Shown: in pieces, positions 62,916 to 64,000 of the stretch
Position numbering within the stretch: position 1 is the stretch's first letter
How the letters are laid out: each line of letters opens with the position of its first letter
Notes under the pieces: model-generated
Database searches by the model: none
Seen by the model: only the letters and a program-made list of their open reading frames with translations
What the model was told of the DNA's origin: nothing
Position numbers and translations under genes: made by a program
NCBI GenBank assembly: GCA_042093735.1
Contig: JBELEM010000001.1
Span: 49,167 to 113,166 of the forward strand
Source: Hellea sp042093735
GTDB taxonomy: Bacteria; Pseudomonadota; Alphaproteobacteria; Caulobacterales; Maricaulaceae
DNA: 64,000 nt
Direction: 5' to 3'

Positions 62916-64000
62916 CTATATATCAGAAATATCATATAAATCGGCCATTACAGACTCAGTGGTAGGCCAGCGCCCAGCTCCTTTTCCACGTATTTTGTAT
63001 TGATCACCATCTTCGAAGTAAAAAATAGCATGCGCCTCTTCGCCATCTGCTTGCGCTATGAAGTTGTTAAGAGATAAGTCTTTAAGTTCAAGCTTGGAGG
63101 AGAAGCCGTTCATATCTTTCCAGCAAGTTGAAATGCGTTTAATAGCTCCTATGGGTGGGGAGCTTGGCGTAAAACCTTCAATGGTATCTCTTGGAATTTT
63201 ATCCATATCGATTTCTTCGCCAAACCCTAACAATGCAACTAAACGTATTTTAGCTGCCGAGTCTAACCCAGTTACATCTGCTGTGGGGTCAGTTTCTGCA
63301 AAGCCTTTTCTCTGTGCATCCAACAAAGCTGCTGCATAAGTCTTTCCAGAACTTATTTCATCTAGCATATAATTTGTTGTACCGTTTAACAAAGCTTCCA
63401 CGCGAGTAATACGCCCTTTCTCTCTAATACACATTTCAAGTACAGGCATTCCTCCGCCTGCGGCGGAAGAAAACAAAAGCTGTACGTCATTATCATTTGC
63501 TAAATTTATTAGGGTTTGTCCGCCTTTAGCTATTGCCTGCTTGTTAGCACTGATTACGTGTATTTTATTCTCAATCATTAATTTACAATATTCTAAAGCA
63601 GGCTCAATAGGGCCAGAAACATCGATGAATACATGTGGATTTGAATCTAATATTTCTTTTATTTCCGTTGTTAATTCTGATGGCTTATAGCCTTGATCTA
63701 TATATTTTGACGGGTCCCTTACTAATATTTTTACTATTTCAAAACGGTTAGAAAGTGACTTTAATCTTCGATAGACTCCTCCTCCAACAACACCGCAGCC
63801 CATCATAGCTATTCTGAGTTTTTTTGGTGCTGCGGTTTCGCTTAGCTTGCCTGTAAATTTTCCAACCGAAGTGCAGCTGGAGATGCCGGGCTTACCTAAG
63901 TCAAACTCAATCTGATGTTTTTTTGCAAATTCCAAAGCTTTGGGTGATATCAAAGGCGAAGCTTTTATTTTAGCATCGTCATAGGAAATTTTATCATACC
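62916..64000 (-). CDS. Homoserine-dehydrogenase-like protein (5' end cut by window edge)
   Basis: An NAD(P)-dependent oxidoreductase like homoserine dehydrogenase, running off the right edge without a start. The Rossmann motif is MGCGVVGGGV, the cofactor loop ANKQAIAKGG, and the catalytic-domain sequence is EALLNGTTNYMLDEI followed by AETDPTADVTGLDSAAK. It lacks the C-terminal ACT domain of canonical Hom. Before the Rossmann fold is an extra region of over 60 residues (including SPKALEFAKKHQIEFDLG), weakly like an E3-binding domain. A TTG at 63953 would only be an internal start, because the frame continues upstream. Function as Hom is likely but not certain. Confidence 0.82.
   Translation of the reverse strand, partial: YDKISYDDAKIKASPLISPKALEFAKKHQIEFDLGKPGISSCTSVGKFTGKLSETAAPKKLRIAMMGCGVVGGGVYRRLKSLSNRFEIVKILVRDPSKYIDQGYKPSELTTEIKEILDSNPHVFIDVSGPIEPALEYCKLMIENKIHVISANKQAIAKGGQTLINLANDNDVQLLFSSAAGGGMPVLEMCIREKGRITRVEALLNGTTNYMLDEISSGKTYAAALLDAQRKGFAETDPTADVTGLDSAAKIRLVALLGFGEEIDMDKIPRDTIEGFTPSSPPIGAIKRISTCWKDMNGFSSKLELKDLSLNNFIAQADGEEAHAIFYFEDGDQYKIRGKGAGRWPTTESVMADLYDISDI

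Noticed and set aside
1..64000. Mobile elements, prophage, CRISPR arrays, toxin-antitoxin or defence genes
   Set aside because: No transposase, integrase, regularly spaced repeats or recognisable defence proteins were seen; apart from the helicase repeat I saw no sizeable direct repeats by eye.

Overview
This window is mostly core chromosome from an AT-rich (low-GC) alphaproteobacterium, most likely an uncultured marine lineage near the Rhodospirillales or SAR116-type groups. The class is well supported; the order is not. The class-level evidence is GcrA (an alphaproteobacterial cell-cycle regulator), a DUF2794 protein, the bolA / J-domain protein / cobS / cobT neighbourhood, the mutS-glnD-murJ-trpS order, and the long run tsaB-rimI-fur-miaB-phoH-ybeY-corC-lnt-trmB-rimP-nusA-rnpM-infB-rbfA-truB-rpsO-pnp. 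The 100-N gap at 51570-51669 shows the sequence is a draft or metagenome-type scaffold.

Layout. 1-3.5 kb: aerobic cobaltochelatase subunits CobT (cut by the left edge) and CobS, a J-domain protein, and divergent bolA. 3.5-8.3 kb, minus strand: a PhoD-type phosphatase, argF, argD and an ABC-2 permease with no ATPase beside it. 8.5-11.2 kb, plus strand: gcrA and a molybdopterin oxidoreductase. 11.2-16.3 kb, minus strand: a tight row of serine hydrolase, two hotdog thioesterases, a MATE exporter and mnmC. 16.5-20.1 kb: an ArsC-like protein with a PlsC-like acyltransferase, a DUF885 metallopeptidase-like protein, and a C39-like lipoprotein. 20.2-32.5 kb, plus strand: an AmpG-like permease, mutS, glnD, murJ, trpS, a copper chaperone lipoprotein, an Nfu protein, tsaB, rimI and fur.

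32.6-48.5 kb holds the RNA maturation and translation block: miaB, phoH, ybeY, corC, lnt, trmB, then rimP through pnp. Several stem-loops lie between its genes (before rimP and infB, between infB and rbfA, between rpsO and pnp). These suggest attenuation, processing and autoregulation of the ribosome-assembly genes. 48.6-55.2 kb is a mixed set: NTF2-like protein, EamA exporter, DEAD-box helicase with a repetitive tail broken by the gap, DUF2794, a small membrane protein, a BI-1 family protein, aldo/keto reductase and ThpR. 55.4-57.5 kb is groES-groEL with a hairpin leader and a strong terminator, followed by tRNA-Leu(CAA). 57.8-64 kb: a YqaA/DedA protein, murI, a GT39-type glycosyltransferase, an exported MsrA, a DNA photolyase, and a homoserine-dehydrogenase-like protein running off the right edge.

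I saw no insertion sequence, prophage, CRISPR array or defence island. The most unusual observations are: a full-length photolyase frame with no ATG, GTG or TTG start but a good ribosome-binding sequence before an ATC codon; an exact 55-nt in-frame repeat in the helicase tail whose second copy ends at the assembly gap; an inverted repeat at the place where CIRCE often sits before groES; competing hairpins before rimP; and a homoserine-dehydrogenase-like protein with an extra N-terminal region. I do not find a clear candidate for an entirely new biological system.
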